20,259 nt of DNA from Chryseobacterium sp. (GCA_017989575.1 JAGNPP010000008.1:1-20259), one strand, 5' to 3'; positions 7,381 to 14,959 are shown, counted from the stretch's first letter. Notes: a model not told the origin generated them from the sequence alone. Numbers and translations: made by a program.

Positions 7381-7751
7381 GATTTGCCTTCAATCAAAAA
7401 TAAAACCAAGCATCCCGCAAAATAACAAAGAATATCCAGCCAACTAAATGAATTCCCTAAGACAATCATCATCAACCGGTTGTCTTTGAAACCAAGCTCT
7501 TCGGCAAAGTGAAAATACTGGAGAAATTCTATCAAACAAGAGAAAATAAAGATTCCGCTAATCAATTTTACAGGTTCAAAATCGAAAAACGCTTTGATGA
7601 AATAATACATCAACATTACCACGAAAACATCGCCTAGATAGGCTCTCACGAAAAACCAATCTTCGAGTTTTGTAGCGATGAGAACTTCCACAAGGAAAAT
7701 AGCGATGGCAATGAGAAGGTTTTTTAGACTGAACTTAAAATTAATTTTCAC
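7359..7751 (-). CDS. DUF2809-family membrane protein
   Basis: 130 residues. The start is GTG (7749-7751): an in-frame stop lies four codons upstream and no ATG occurs before residue ~46, so GTG is the only sensible choice. Four membrane helices (about residues 9-27, 39-56, 61-80, 102-121) and the motifs FVRAYLGDVFVVMLMYYF and SWLDILCYFAGC match DUF2809, a small family of unknown role. Its end overlaps the YARHG gene by 22 bases tail-to-tail, so each transcript is antisense to the other's 3' end. A terminator-like hairpin separates it from the redoxin gene upstream, so it probably has its own promoter or depends on read-through. Confidence 0.88.
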   Translation of the reverse strand: MKINFKFSLKNLLIAIAIFLVEVLIATKLEDWFFVRAYLGDVFVVMLMYYFIKAFFDFEPVKLISGIFIFSCLIEFLQYFHFAEELGFKDNRLMMIVLGNSFSWLDILCYFAGCLVLFLIEGKSYRPKVS

Positions 7752-7776
7752 AGGAATAGTTTAAAATATAACAAAG

Positions 7777-7801
7777 AATCGAGGCAATTATTACCTCGAT
7801 T
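7777..7801 (-). terminator. Hairpin between redoxin and DUF2809 genes
   Basis: AATCGAGG (7777-7784) pairs with 7794-7801 around a 9-base loop, and flanking A and T residues extend the stem by up to four bases. It follows the redoxin stop on the minus strand at once, with a T-rich run beyond (CTTTGTTATATT). A T tract on the plus side makes it usable in both directions. Confidence 0.7.
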
Positions 7802-7803
7802 TT

Positions 7804-8427
7804 TTATTTTTTCACTTTTATTGTGCAACCAATTGCCACAGTTTTCTCCGTTTTCACGGCTTCATTTTTCAATAGTTGATTCACGGCATCTTGCACATAA
7901 AACTCGGAAACATCATTTGGATTTTCGTAATTGTTGTCGATTGCGCCGATGTATTTCACGATGTTTTTCCCGTTTTCTTTTTTCAGAATGTAAACGTGAG
8001 GCGTTTTCGTAGCACCATAAATTGGGTATATTTTTTGGCCTTCGTCCACCAAATATGGGAACGTAAAACCTTTTTCCTTCGCTCTCGTCTGCATTTCTAC
8101 GAAACCATCTTGAGGTTGTACCGCTGGGTCATTTGGGTTGATGGCGATTACAGGATAGCCTTTGCTTTTGAACATTTTGTCGAGCGCAATGATTCTGTCC
8201 TCATACTTTTTCGCGTACGGACAATGGTTGCAAGTGAAAATCACGATAAAGCCTTTCGCTGATTTGTAATCGCTGAGAGAAACCATTTTTCCATCAATGT
8301 TTTTCAGTTTGAAATCTGTAGCTTCGTCGCCAACTTGGTATCCGGAATTGATTTTTTTAATTGATGAAAAACTTAGTAATCCTAAGATCATAATCAATCC
8401 AAACGAGAGATATTTTAATTTGTTCAT
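7804..8427 (-). CDS. Exported thioredoxin-fold (redoxin/AhpC-TSA-like) protein
   Basis: 207 residues. An N-terminal hydrophobic segment (about 7-22) is a signal peptide or anchor, placing the protein in the periplasm. The body starts with GYQVGDEATDFKLKNIDGK (residues 29-47), typical of redoxins, and carries FTCNHCPYAKKYE with Cys66 and Cys69 as the CxxC pair. ATKTPHVYIL provides the cis-Pro loop. The C-terminal GCTIKVKK is the usual ending of this subfamily (thioredoxin family proteins annotated near AhpC/TSA). It likely acts in thiol-disulfide exchange or peroxide handling. Only 6 bases separate it from the TlpA-like gene upstream, so the two are co-expressed. Confidence 0.9.
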   Translation of the reverse strand: MNKLKYLSFGLIMILGLLSFSSIKKINSGYQVGDEATDFKLKNIDGKMVSLSDYKSAKGFIVIFTCNHCPYAKKYEDRIIALDKMFKSKGYPVIAINPNDPAVQPQDGFVEMQTRAKEKGFTFPYLVDEGQKIYPIYGATKTPHVYILKKENGKNIVKYIGAIDNNYENPNDVSEFYVQDAVNQLLKNEAVKTEKTVAIGCTIKVKK

Positions 8428-8433
8428 AGTATT

Positions 8434-8931
8434 TTATTTTGATGATTTGTAATTTGTATCGATGGCGGTTTTCAATTCTTGATGTGACATTTCGCCGTTG
8501 TTGAAGAATACTTTTTCTCCATTTTTGTAGAATAATGTGACTGGAATCTCGCCTTCCCAATCTTTCTGAAATCTCGGGATCCAAGTGTTCATCCGCTTGA
8601 CGTCATCCAAAATCACAACTTCGGCGGTCAGGTTTTTAGTTTTGATAAAATTAATGACTTTCTCTTTGTCTCTCGCCATATCGAGCGAAACCAAAAGCAT
8701 TTTGAAATCCGGATTTTGGGAATATTCTTTGTTGACTTCGATGAAATGAGGAAGTTCCTTCACGCAAGGCGCACAAGTGGTTGCCCAAAAATTGAGAACT
8801 ACAAATTTATCTTTTGACTGTTGGAGATGTTTTTCCAGATCTTCATATTTGATTAATGAAACCTCGCTTTGAACTTGCGCATTCATCATCAAAGGAAAAA
8901 CGAGCAAAAGGAATTTTAATAAAATCTTCAT
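8434..8931 (-). CDS. TlpA-like periplasmic thioredoxin
   Basis: 165 residues from ATG 8929-8931; a TTG two codons earlier is a less likely start. A signal peptide (MKILLKFLLLVFPLMMNAQ) probably ends at Ala18. The mature protein has NFWATTCAPCVKELPHF with active-site Cys53 and Cys56 in CAPC, the rare Thr-Thr before the motif, and GEIPVTLFYKNG carrying the cis-Pro. Family proteins (TlpA/ResA) reduce or reorder disulfides in the periplasm, for example in cytochrome c maturation. No cytochrome genes are nearby, so the client is unknown. It is first in a two-gene unit with the redoxin. Confidence 0.92.
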   Translation of the reverse strand: MKILLKFLLLVFPLMMNAQVQSEVSLIKYEDLEKHLQQSKDKFVVLNFWATTCAPCVKELPHFIEVNKEYSQNPDFKMLLVSLDMARDKEKVINFIKTKNLTAEVVILDDVKRMNTWIPRFQKDWEGEIPVTLFYKNGEKVFFNNGEMSHQELKTAIDTNYKSSK

Positions 8932-8934
8932 ATT

Positions 8935-8942
8935 CAAATTTA
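8935..8942 (-). promoter_or_regulatory. Candidate -7 element (TAAATTTG) 3 bases before the TlpA-like ATG
   Basis: Exact TAnnTTTG on the minus strand, with only AAT between it and the ATG. If used, transcription would start at or near the start codon, giving a leaderless or nearly leaderless mRNA. Confidence 0.4.
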
Positions 8943-8982
8943 AAAATAGTTTTCGAAACTTCCATCAAATTCTGTAAATCAA

Positions 8983-8990
8983 TATCTTTG
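8983..8990 (+). promoter_or_regulatory. Candidate -7 element (TATCTTTG) of the TonB-C-like gene
   Basis: Exact TAnnTTTG, 12 bases before ATG 9003. It is divergent from the TlpA-like gene promoter within a 71-base gap. Confidence 0.6.
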
Positions 8991-9002
8991 GAAAAAATAA
9001 CT

Positions 9003-9377
9003 ATGAAAAAATTATTATTCTTCTTTCTATTTCTTGTTAGTGTAACCGCATTTTCTCAGTCAAAAGAAGAATTTACAGAAGAAAAAGTTGATGTAGTAGC
9101 ACAGTTTCCCGAAGGCATTCAAGTATTTAGGAGTGTGTTTGCAAAGAATATTAAAGTCAATAAAATTAAAGGTAAAGGAATTTTTCGTACAGAATTAATT
9201 TTTATTGTGGAAAGAGATGGAACTATTTCTGGGATTAAAGCAAAAGGAGACAACGAAAGTTTTAATCAAGAAACAATAAAAGCGTTAAAGAAAATTATAA
9301 CAAAATGGCGCCCGGCAAAAGTAAATGGTGTTGACGTAAGAAGTTATTATAAGTTTCCTTCAACTGCAAACATTTAA
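9003..9377 (+). CDS. Small secreted protein with TonB C-terminal-like domain
   Basis: 124 residues. The open frame extends upstream, but ATG 9003 is chosen because it begins a clear signal peptide, MKKLLFFFLFLVSVTAFSQ, and follows a promoter-like element. The body (about residues 38-120) reads VFAKNIKVNK...TELIFIVERDGTISGIKAKGDNESFNQETIKALKKIITKWRPAKVNGVDVRSYYKFP, which matches the TonB_C fold as found in Bacteroidota, with the KWxPAxxNGxxVR block. Full TonB proteins have an N-terminal anchor and a proline-rich spacer; both are missing here, so it is unlikely to energise receptors by itself and may be a free periplasmic domain. Function unknown. A tiny lipoprotein gene follows 57 bases later. 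Confidence 0.85.
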   Translation: MKKLLFFFLFLVSVTAFSQSKEEFTEEKVDVVAQFPEGIQVFRSVFAKNIKVNKIKGKGIFRTELIFIVERDGTISGIKAKGDNESFNQETIKALKKIITKWRPAKVNGVDVRSYYKFPSTANI

Positions 9378-9434
9378 TTTGATTTCGGTTTGATTTTTGA
9401 CCTAATGATTATATAACCATAAATATTTACCACG

Positions 9435-9617
9435 ATGAAAAAATTAGTATTAATCGGTTCCTTAGCATTATTAGCGACAAGTTGTATTCCCGATAAAGAC
9501 AAGCGTGAACAACGCAAAGACGATCACAGCGCAGAACATATGAGAAATAAAGGTGTGGATTCCAGCGCGCTTTCTTCAGATAAAAAAGTGGATACGGTCG
9601 CGGTGGAAAAAAAGTAA
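9435..9617 (+). CDS. Very small lipoprotein
   Basis: 60 residues. MKKLVLIGSLALLATSC is a signal peptide with a lipobox ending at Cys17. The mature 43 residues are hydrophilic and highly charged (Asp, Lys, Arg, Glu, His), with no recognisable domain and probably disordered. The signal sequence supports a real gene despite the length. The stop is 7 bases from the end of the convergent mutS gene, with no hairpin between them. Confidence 0.7.
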   Translation: MKKLVLIGSLALLATSCIPDKDKREQRKDDHSAEHMRNKGVDSSALSSDKKVDTVAVEKK

Positions 9618-9624
9618 ATCAGGA

Positions 9625-12204
9625 TTATTTCCCAATCATCTTTTTGATGGAGTTCAATTTCATCAAAGCTTCAATTGGCGTCAAAGTATTGATGTCAATT
9701 TTTGTGAGTTCTTCTCGGATGTTTTCCAGAACGGGATCGTCCAATTGGAAAAACGAAAGCTGAAGATTTTCTTCCGTAACCCTTTTTATTTTGTCTCCAG
9801 AATCCTGTGTTGATCGGCTGGATTCCAAAGTTTTCAAGATCTCATTCGCACGATTCACCACTTTCGATGGCATTCCAGCCAACTTCGCCACGTGGATTCC
9901 GAAACTGTGTTCGCTTCCGCCAGAAATCAGTTTTCTTAGGAATATAATTGTTCCTTTTGCTTCTTGAATTGAAACGTGGAAATTTTTAATTCTTTCAAAA
10001 TTAATAGACATTTCGTTCAATTCGTGATAATGCGTTGCGAAAAGCGTTTTCGGTTGCGTTGGATGTTGATGCAGATATTCTGCAATCGCCCAAGCAATGG
10101 AAACCCCGTCATAAGTGGAAGTTCCACGCCCAATTTCATCAAGCAAGATCAAACTTCTGTCCGATATATTATTAAGGATATTCGCAGCTTCATTCATTTC
10201 GACCATAAACGTAGATTCGCCCGCAGAAAGGTTGTCCGAAGCACCAACTCTTGTAAATATCTTGTCTAATGTTCCAATCTCAGCGTGTTTAGCCGGAACA
10301 AAACTTCCGATTTGAGCGAGCAAAGAAATGATCGCCGTTTGTCTCAGAATCGCTGATTTACCAGCCATATTCGGTCCTGTGACCATAATAATTTGTTGAG
10401 AATCTCTGTCAAGGAAAACATCATTCGGAATGTAAGATTCGCCGAGTGGCAAAGATTTTTCAATAATCGGATGTCGTCCTTCTTGGATGTTGATGGAGAA
10501 AGAATCGTTGAGAATCGGTTTGGTGTAATTATCCTCAACCGACAATTCTGACAATCCAACGGCGCAATCCAATTCGCCAATCAATTTTGAATTTTCTTGC
10601 AACTGATCGATGTAGATCATCACATTGTCGCAGACATTTCTGTAAAGTTTGAATTCCAGTGCGCTGATTTTATCTGTGGCGCCAAGAATCTGAGTTTCGT
10701 AGTCTTTCAGTTCTTCCGTAATGTAACGTTCGGCATTTACCAAAGTTTGTTTGCGGATCCACTCGGCCGGAACTTTATCTTTATGCGTATTTCGAACTTC
10801 GATGTAATAGCCAAAAACGCCATTGAAATCAATTTTCAGACTTGTGATTCCGGTTCTTTCGATTTCCCGCTGGCACATTTCGTCCAGAAAACCGCGACCT
10901 TTACTTTGAATATTTCTTAGATGATCCAGTTCTTGGGAAATTTCATCTCGGATGACATTTCCTTTATTAATATTGACCGGAAGTTCGTCATTCAAATGAT
11001 TCTTAATAAAATCAATCAAATCTTCGAGGTTGATAATCGGATCGAGCCAAGCCAAAACATCTGGGAATTTCAATAGTTTTGTTCTGATTTCCTGAATGTT
11101 GACCACCGATTGACGGAGATAACCTAATTCTTTCGGTGAAATCTTTTCTGCGGCCAATTTTCCTATTAATCTATCCAGATCGGATATGCCTTTCAAGAGA
11201 TCTTTGATGTCACATTTCAATACATCTTCCTTGTTCAAAAACTCGATGAGGTTGAGTCTTCTGTTGATGTCGCTGATATTTTTCAAAGGGAGGATGATTC
11301 GTCTTCTCAACAATCTTCCGCCCATTGGCGTAGATGTTTTATCAATAATATCAAGAAGCGATTTCCCTTGCTGACTTGCAGAATAAACGATTTCCAGATT
11401 CCTCAAAGTGAAACCATCCATCATCAAATAATCATCTTTCGGAATGAGATTAATTCTTGTAATGTGCTGTAAAAGTGCGTGATGCGTATCTTCAACCAAA
11501 TAAGCAAAGATTGCTCCGGCCGCAGTTACTCCCAATTTATGTTCCTCGATTCCAAAACCTTTCAGAGATTGTGTTTTGAAATGCGCAGTCAGTTTTTCGT
11601 AAGCGTAAGGATATCGAAACGCCCAATCTTCCAATTTGAAAGCACTTTTGTTTTTTAATTGACTTGGAAGTTCCGTGGTTCTTTGATAGATGATTTCGCT
11701 CGGATCAAAGGTATGGACGATGTGAAGCAATTTTTCCAAGTTTCCCTCACTCACGAGAAATTCCCCAGTAGAAACATCCACCAAAGCCAATCCGTATTTC
11801 TCTTTTTCTTTATGAAGAGAAAGTAGGAAATTATTTTTCTTGGAACTCAAAACCTGATCGTTGAACGTAACGCCTGGTGTCACCAATTCTGTCACGCCAC
11901 GTTTTACGATGCCTTTGACTGTTTTTGGGTCTTCCAATTGGTCGCAAATTGCAACGCGCAAGCCAGCTCTCACGAGTTTTGGTAAATAGGAATCCACGGA
12001 ATGATGCGGAAATCCAGCCAACTCGATATGACCGTCACCATTGGCTCTTTTGGTCAAAACAATGCCAAGAATTTGCGAAGTTCTGATGGCATCTTGTCCA
12101 AAAGTTTCGTAGAAATCGCCCACGCGAAACAGCAAAAGTGCATCAGGATATCGTGCCTTGATGGTGTTGTATTGCGTCATTAATGGGGTTTCTTTCTTAG
12201 CCAA
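9625..12204 (-). CDS. mutS: DNA mismatch repair protein MutS
   Basis: 859 residues. MutS binds mismatches and small loops as a dimer and starts repair with MutL, using ATP. The mismatch-wedge motif DFYETF (Phe31 and Glu33) is in the N-terminal domain. The central connector/core/clamp domains span about 130-560. The ATPase has Walker A GPNMAGKS (residues 610-617, Lys616) and Walker B LILLDEIGRGTS (Asp689, Glu690), then THYHEL and the C-terminal helices. Length is normal. The start is unusual: TTG at 12202-12204 is the only start giving the conserved MAKKETPLM leader, with an in-frame stop four codons upstream. ATG 12178-12180 is the alternative (851 residues). Its neighbours are small lipoproteins on the opposite strand. 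Confidence 0.98.
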   Translation of the reverse strand: MAKKETPLMTQYNTIKARYPDALLLFRVGDFYETFGQDAIRTSQILGIVLTKRANGDGHIELAGFPHHSVDSYLPKLVRAGLRVAICDQLEDPKTVKGIVKRGVTELVTPGVTFNDQVLSSKKNNFLLSLHKEKEKYGLALVDVSTGEFLVSEGNLEKLLHIVHTFDPSEIIYQRTTELPSQLKNKSAFKLEDWAFRYPYAYEKLTAHFKTQSLKGFGIEEHKLGVTAAGAIFAYLVEDTHHALLQHITRINLIPKDDYLMMDGFTLRNLEIVYSASQQGKSLLDIIDKTSTPMGGRLLRRRIILPLKNISDINRRLNLIEFLNKEDVLKCDIKDLLKGISDLDRLIGKLAAEKISPKELGYLRQSVVNIQEIRTKLLKFPDVLAWLDPIINLEDLIDFIKNHLNDELPVNINKGNVIRDEISQELDHLRNIQSKGRGFLDEMCQREIERTGITSLKIDFNGVFGYYIEVRNTHKDKVPAEWIRKQTLVNAERYITEELKDYETQILGATDKISALEFKLYRNVCDNVMIYIDQLQENSKLIGELDCAVGLSELSVEDNYTKPILNDSFSINIQEGRHPIIEKSLPLGESYIPNDVFLDRDSQQIIMVTGPNMAGKSAILRQTAIISLLAQIGSFVPAKHAEIGTLDKIFTRVGASDNLSAGESTFMVEMNEAANILNNISDRSLILLDEIGRGTSTYDGVSIAWAIAEYLHQHPTQPKTLFATHYHELNEMSINFERIKNFHVSIQEAKGTIIFLRKLISGGSEHSFGIHVAKLAGMPSKVVNRANEILKTLESSRSTQDSGDKIKRVTEENLQLSFFQLDDPVLENIREELTKIDINTLTPIEALMKLNSIKKMIGK

Positions 12205-12339
12205 AGTTTTGATTTTAGAAGCGCTAAAATACGAATTAATTCAGAGAATATTTGACGATCAATATTGTCATATTTGGAATTTTCAAATAATTAGCTTACT
12301 CTTATTTAAAAGAAATTGAGAAATAATCCGTTTAATTCT

Positions 12340-12347
12340 TAAATTTG
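12340..12347 (+). promoter_or_regulatory. Candidate -7 element (TAAATTTG) 4 bases before a start codon
   Basis: Exact TAnnTTTG followed by GCTA and then ATG 12352. A partial TTG at the -33 position (about 12316-12319) is 20 bases upstream. If used, the lipoprotein mRNA would be leaderless. Confidence 0.45.
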
Positions 12348-12351
12348 GCTA

Positions 12352-12852
12352 ATGAAAAATATTTATCTCCTTATTGTATCGTTTTGTCTGATAAGTTGTT
12401 ACACATATAAAGCAAAGACGGAAGGCGACGAAAAGTCTAAAGAAAAAGTGGACACACCAGTAAAAAAGGCTGATCTAGCTGGAAAAAATGTTGCCGAAAC
12501 ACAAGTAAGTCTTGCTGCAACGGAGTCCGCGATTCCACAAAAAACAAAAATAAACAATAAGTTAAAAGCATCAACTCCAGCTCCCACGACCATTGAAGGA
12601 AAGCTGGAACCAGCCAAGTTTTATAAAATCGAAGCGGCGGGAAGATACCATAAAATACAAGTGGACAAATGGGAAAATGATACGCTTGTGGCACACGTCA
12701 TCCATAAACCAAAAAAGATTCTGAAATTCCATAAGAATCAAATCAATCAATCTACCATTGCGGAAAGACGATTTTCTCAACCCGTGGCAGACATCATTAC
12801 AGTTGCTGCTTACACTGCAATTGGAGTTGGAATTTGGACCTTGGTCAAATAA
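12352..12852 (+). CDS. Lipoprotein with beta-strand segment and C-terminal hydrophobic helix
   Basis: 166 residues. The signal peptide ends in CLISC (Cys16). A long Lys/Glu/Thr/Ala-rich linker (about residues 22-82) lacks recognisable domains. The conserved-looking part is residues ~85-135, KFYKIEAAGRYHKIQVDKWENDTLVAHVIHKP, followed by KILKFHKNQI, which suggests several short beta-strands. A hydrophobic helix (ADIITVAAYTAIGVGIWTL, about 146-164) ends the protein. The plan parallels the smaller lipoprotein at 5486-5818. The start lies 147 bases from the mutS start, divergently transcribed. No named family recognised. Confidence 0.8.
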   Translation: MKNIYLLIVSFCLISCYTYKAKTEGDEKSKEKVDTPVKKADLAGKNVAETQVSLAATESAIPQKTKINNKLKASTPAPTTIEGKLEPAKFYKIEAAGRYHKIQVDKWENDTLVAHVIHKPKKILKFHKNQINQSTIAERRFSQPVADIITVAAYTAIGVGIWTLVK

Positions 12853-12980
12853 AAGTTTGAAGCTGAATTTAAATTTTACAAGTCAAGCATTTGTTTAATT
12901 TTAAATCGGAATCATAAATAATATCAGTTAAAAATTATTTATAGTTAATCCAAATAACCTCATATTTGTATTTGTAAAAA

Positions 12981-13011
12981 GTTCAAAAAATTTAAATCAA
13001 AAATTTTGAAC
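12981..13011 (+). promoter_or_regulatory. Imperfect palindrome in the leader of the persulfide dioxygenase gene
   Basis: GTTCAAAA (12981-12988) is mirrored by TTTTGAAC (13004-13011), ending 18 bases before ATG 13030. An upstream CATATTTG (12961-12968) is one base off TAnnTTTG, so the palindrome would sit just after the transcript start. It could be an operator or an RNA hairpin. AT-rich chance pairing is possible. Confidence 0.3.
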
Positions 13012-13029
13012 ATAATCTATTGATTCACA

Positions 13030-14439
13030 ATGAAAATCGAACAAATATATACTGGTTGTCTTGCTCAAGGCGCTTATTACATCACTTCAGAAAACGAAGC
13101 CGCAATCATTGATCCGCTAAGGGAAGTGAAACCTTATCTGGAACGTTTGGAAAAAGACCAGGTAAAACTTAAATATATTTTTGAGACGCATTTCCACGCA
13201 GATTTTGTTTCCGGACATCTCGACCTTTCCAAAAAAACCGATGCGCCAATTGTTTACGGACCAACTGCAAAACCAGAGTTTGAAGCAATTATCGCAGAAG
13301 ACAATCAGATTTTCGAAATCGGAAAAATCAAAATAAAAGTCCTTCACACGCCAGGTCACACATTAGAAAGTTCAACTTATCTTTTAATTGACGAAAATGG
13401 AAAGGAAACCGCAATTTTCTCTGGTGATACTTTGTTTTTAGGCGATGTAGGAAGACCAGATTTAGCTCAAAAAGCTGGCGAAATCACGGAAGAAGATTTA
13501 GCTGGAATGTTGTACGAAAGTCTTCACAGCAAGATTTTACCTTTGGATGATTCTATCACAGTTTATCCGGCTCACGGCGCGGGTTCTGCTTGCGGGAAAA
13601 ATATGCAGAAGGAAACAGTGGACACTTTGGGAAATCAAAAAAGAACCAATTATGCTCTGAATCAACCAACTAAAGAAAGCTTTATTGCTGAGGTTTTAGA
13701 TGGTTTGACAGCGCCTCCAAAATATTTCGGGATGAACGTTGCCTTAAACAAAGGTGGCTACGAAAGTTTCGAAAAAGTCCTTAAAAAAGGAAATAATCCC
13801 ATCTCAGTAGAAGATTTTGAAACAGCAGTGGAAGAAACCGGCGCTTTGATCTTGGATACGAGAAGTGCGGCAGATTTCCATAAAGGTTTTGTGCCAAATT
13901 CAATAAACATCGGCATCAAAGGTGATTTTGCACCTTGGGTCGGCGCGATGATTGTGGATGTACAACAGCCAATTATTTTGGTTTCAGATTTAGGATCGGA
14001 AGAGGAAGTGATCACAAGATTGAGTAGAGTGGGTTTTGATAACGTGGTTGGATTTTTGGAAGGCGGTTTTGAAAGTTGGAAAAATTCCGGAAAAGAAATT
14101 GATGAAATCAAAAGGATTTCTGCAGAACAATTTGCTTCTGAATATTCTCAAAATCAAAAAGTTATCGATGTTAGAAAAGAGTCAGAATACGAAGCTGAAC
14201 ATATCGATGAAGCGTACAGCAAACCTTTGGCTTACATCAATGATTGGGTCAATTCCATCGATAATTCTGAGCATTTTCATTTGCATTGCGCAGGTGGTTA
14301 CAGAAGTATGATTGCGGCCAGTATTTTGCAGTCAAGAGGTTATAGGAATTTTACCGAAGTGGAAGGAGGTTTCAATGCCATCAAGAAATTCGATAATGTT
14401 CCGACGAGTAATTTTGTTTGTCAAACGAAGACTTTGTAA
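13030..14439 (+). CDS. MBL-fold persulfide dioxygenase-like protein fused to two rhodanese domains
   Basis: 469 residues. The N-terminal metallo-beta-lactamase domain (about 1-250) has the ETHE1-type metal motif THFHADFVSGH (His54, His56, Asp58), HTPGH (His106, His110), SGDTLFLGDVGRPDL (Asp133) and YPAHGAGSACGK (His182). These fit iron persulfide dioxygenases, which oxidise glutathione persulfide to sulfite. Two rhodanese modules follow. The first (about 270-360, LILDTRSAADFH) has SDLGSEE where the active-site loop should be, so the catalytic Cys is missing. The second (about 370-465, VIDVRKESEYEAEHI) has HCAGGYRS with Cys420. Staphylococcal CstB has a related MBL plus rhodanese layout. A role in sulfide/persulfide detoxification is inferred. 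A thioredoxin gene follows, separated by repeats. Confidence 0.92.
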   Translation: MKIEQIYTGCLAQGAYYITSENEAAIIDPLREVKPYLERLEKDQVKLKYIFETHFHADFVSGHLDLSKKTDAPIVYGPTAKPEFEAIIAEDNQIFEIGKIKIKVLHTPGHTLESSTYLLIDENGKETAIFSGDTLFLGDVGRPDLAQKAGEITEEDLAGMLYESLHSKILPLDDSITVYPAHGAGSACGKNMQKETVDTLGNQKRTNYALNQPTKESFIAEVLDGLTAPPKYFGMNVALNKGGYESFEKVLKKGNNPISVEDFETAVEETGALILDTRSAADFHKGFVPNSINIGIKGDFAPWVGAMIVDVQQPIILVSDLGSEEEVITRLSRVGFDNVVGFLEGGFESWKNSGKEIDEIKRISAEQFASEYSQNQKVIDVRKESEYEAEHIDEAYSKPLAYINDWVNSIDNSEHFHLHCAGGYRSMIAASILQSRGYRNFTEVEGGFNAIKKFDNVPTSNFVCQTKTL

Positions 14440-14446
14440 ATGTTTG

Positions 14447-14550
14447 AACCACATAGACACATAAGTTTTTATTAATATTAAGGAGAAATAGAATTCAATT
14501 CAATCTATTTCCTCTGTTTAAACTATATTTTTCTATGTGCCTATGTGGTT
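14447..14550. repeat. AACCACATAG element, copy 1 (104 bp)
   Basis: The ends AACCACATAGACACATAA (14447-14464) and CTATGTGCCTATGTGGTT (14533-14550) are inverted repeats matching at 16 of 18 positions. An inner stem AAATAGA (14486-14492) pairs with TCTATTT (14504-14510). Located just after the persulfide dioxygenase stop. It shares termini, inner hairpin and internal words with the element at 15869-15980, which lies in the opposite orientation. No coding content; MITE-like or REP-like in form. Confidence 0.8.
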
Positions 14551-14568
14551 TATTAGGAGAATATTTTT

Positions 14569-14603
14569 TAACCTAACATCTAATTTCTAACCTCTAACTT
14601 CTT
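14569..14603 (+). repeat. 7-bp-period array just upstream of the thioredoxin gene
   Basis: Five degenerate heptads in register, for example ATTTCTA (14583-14589) and ACCTCTA (14590-14596); consensus about ACNTCTA. The array ends 5 bases before ATG 14609, so it occupies the place of the ribosome binding site. Confidence 0.65.
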
Positions 14604-14608
14604 TCAAT

Positions 14609-14911
14609 ATGTCACAAAAATTTCAAGAACTTATCCAATCCGAACGTCCTGTTCTCATTGACTTTTTTGCAACTTGGTGTCAGCCGTGCAAAGTGCAATC
14701 TTCTGTTTTGAATACGGTAAAAGAAAAAGTTGGCGAAAAAGCCAGAATTGTAAAAATTGATATCGACCAATTTCCGTCCATCGCCAATCAATATAATGTG
14801 CGAGGTGTTCCGACTTTGGCTGTTTTCAAAAATGGTGAAATGCTTTGGAAAGAAAGTGGTGTTCACGATGTGAATTCTTTGGTTGGTTTGCTGGAGCAAT
14901 ATTCTAATTAA
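14609..14911 (+). CDS. Thioredoxin
   Basis: 100 residues, the size of a stand-alone cytoplasmic thioredoxin with no signal peptide. DFFATWCQPCKVQ holds the redox pair Cys24 and Cys27; the usual Gly of WCGPC is Gln here. The FPSIANQYNVRGVPTLAVF segment contains the conserved cis-Pro. Thioredoxins reduce protein disulfides and can also reduce protein persulfides. Its place after a persulfide dioxygenase/rhodanese gene fits the second role, but repeat elements lie between them and co-transcription is unproven. No classical terminator follows. Instead a 21-bp inverted repeat lies between its stop and the convergent amidase gene. Confidence 0.94.
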   Translation: MSQKFQELIQSERPVLIDFFATWCQPCKVQSSVLNTVKEKVGEKARIVKIDIDQFPSIANQYNVRGVPTLAVFKNGEMLWKESGVHDVNSLVGLLEQYSN

Positions 14912-14959
14912 AGATAACTTGATTTAAAATTCTATAATTAAATAATAAAAAACATACAG

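Noticed and set aside
8856..9002. Upstream extension of the TonB-C-like protein
   Set aside because: It runs back into the divergent TlpA-like gene and over a promoter element; the signal peptide begins at 9003.
9618..9624. Terminator between the tiny lipoprotein and mutS
   Set aside because: Only 7 bases lie between the convergent stops and no inverted repeat is present.
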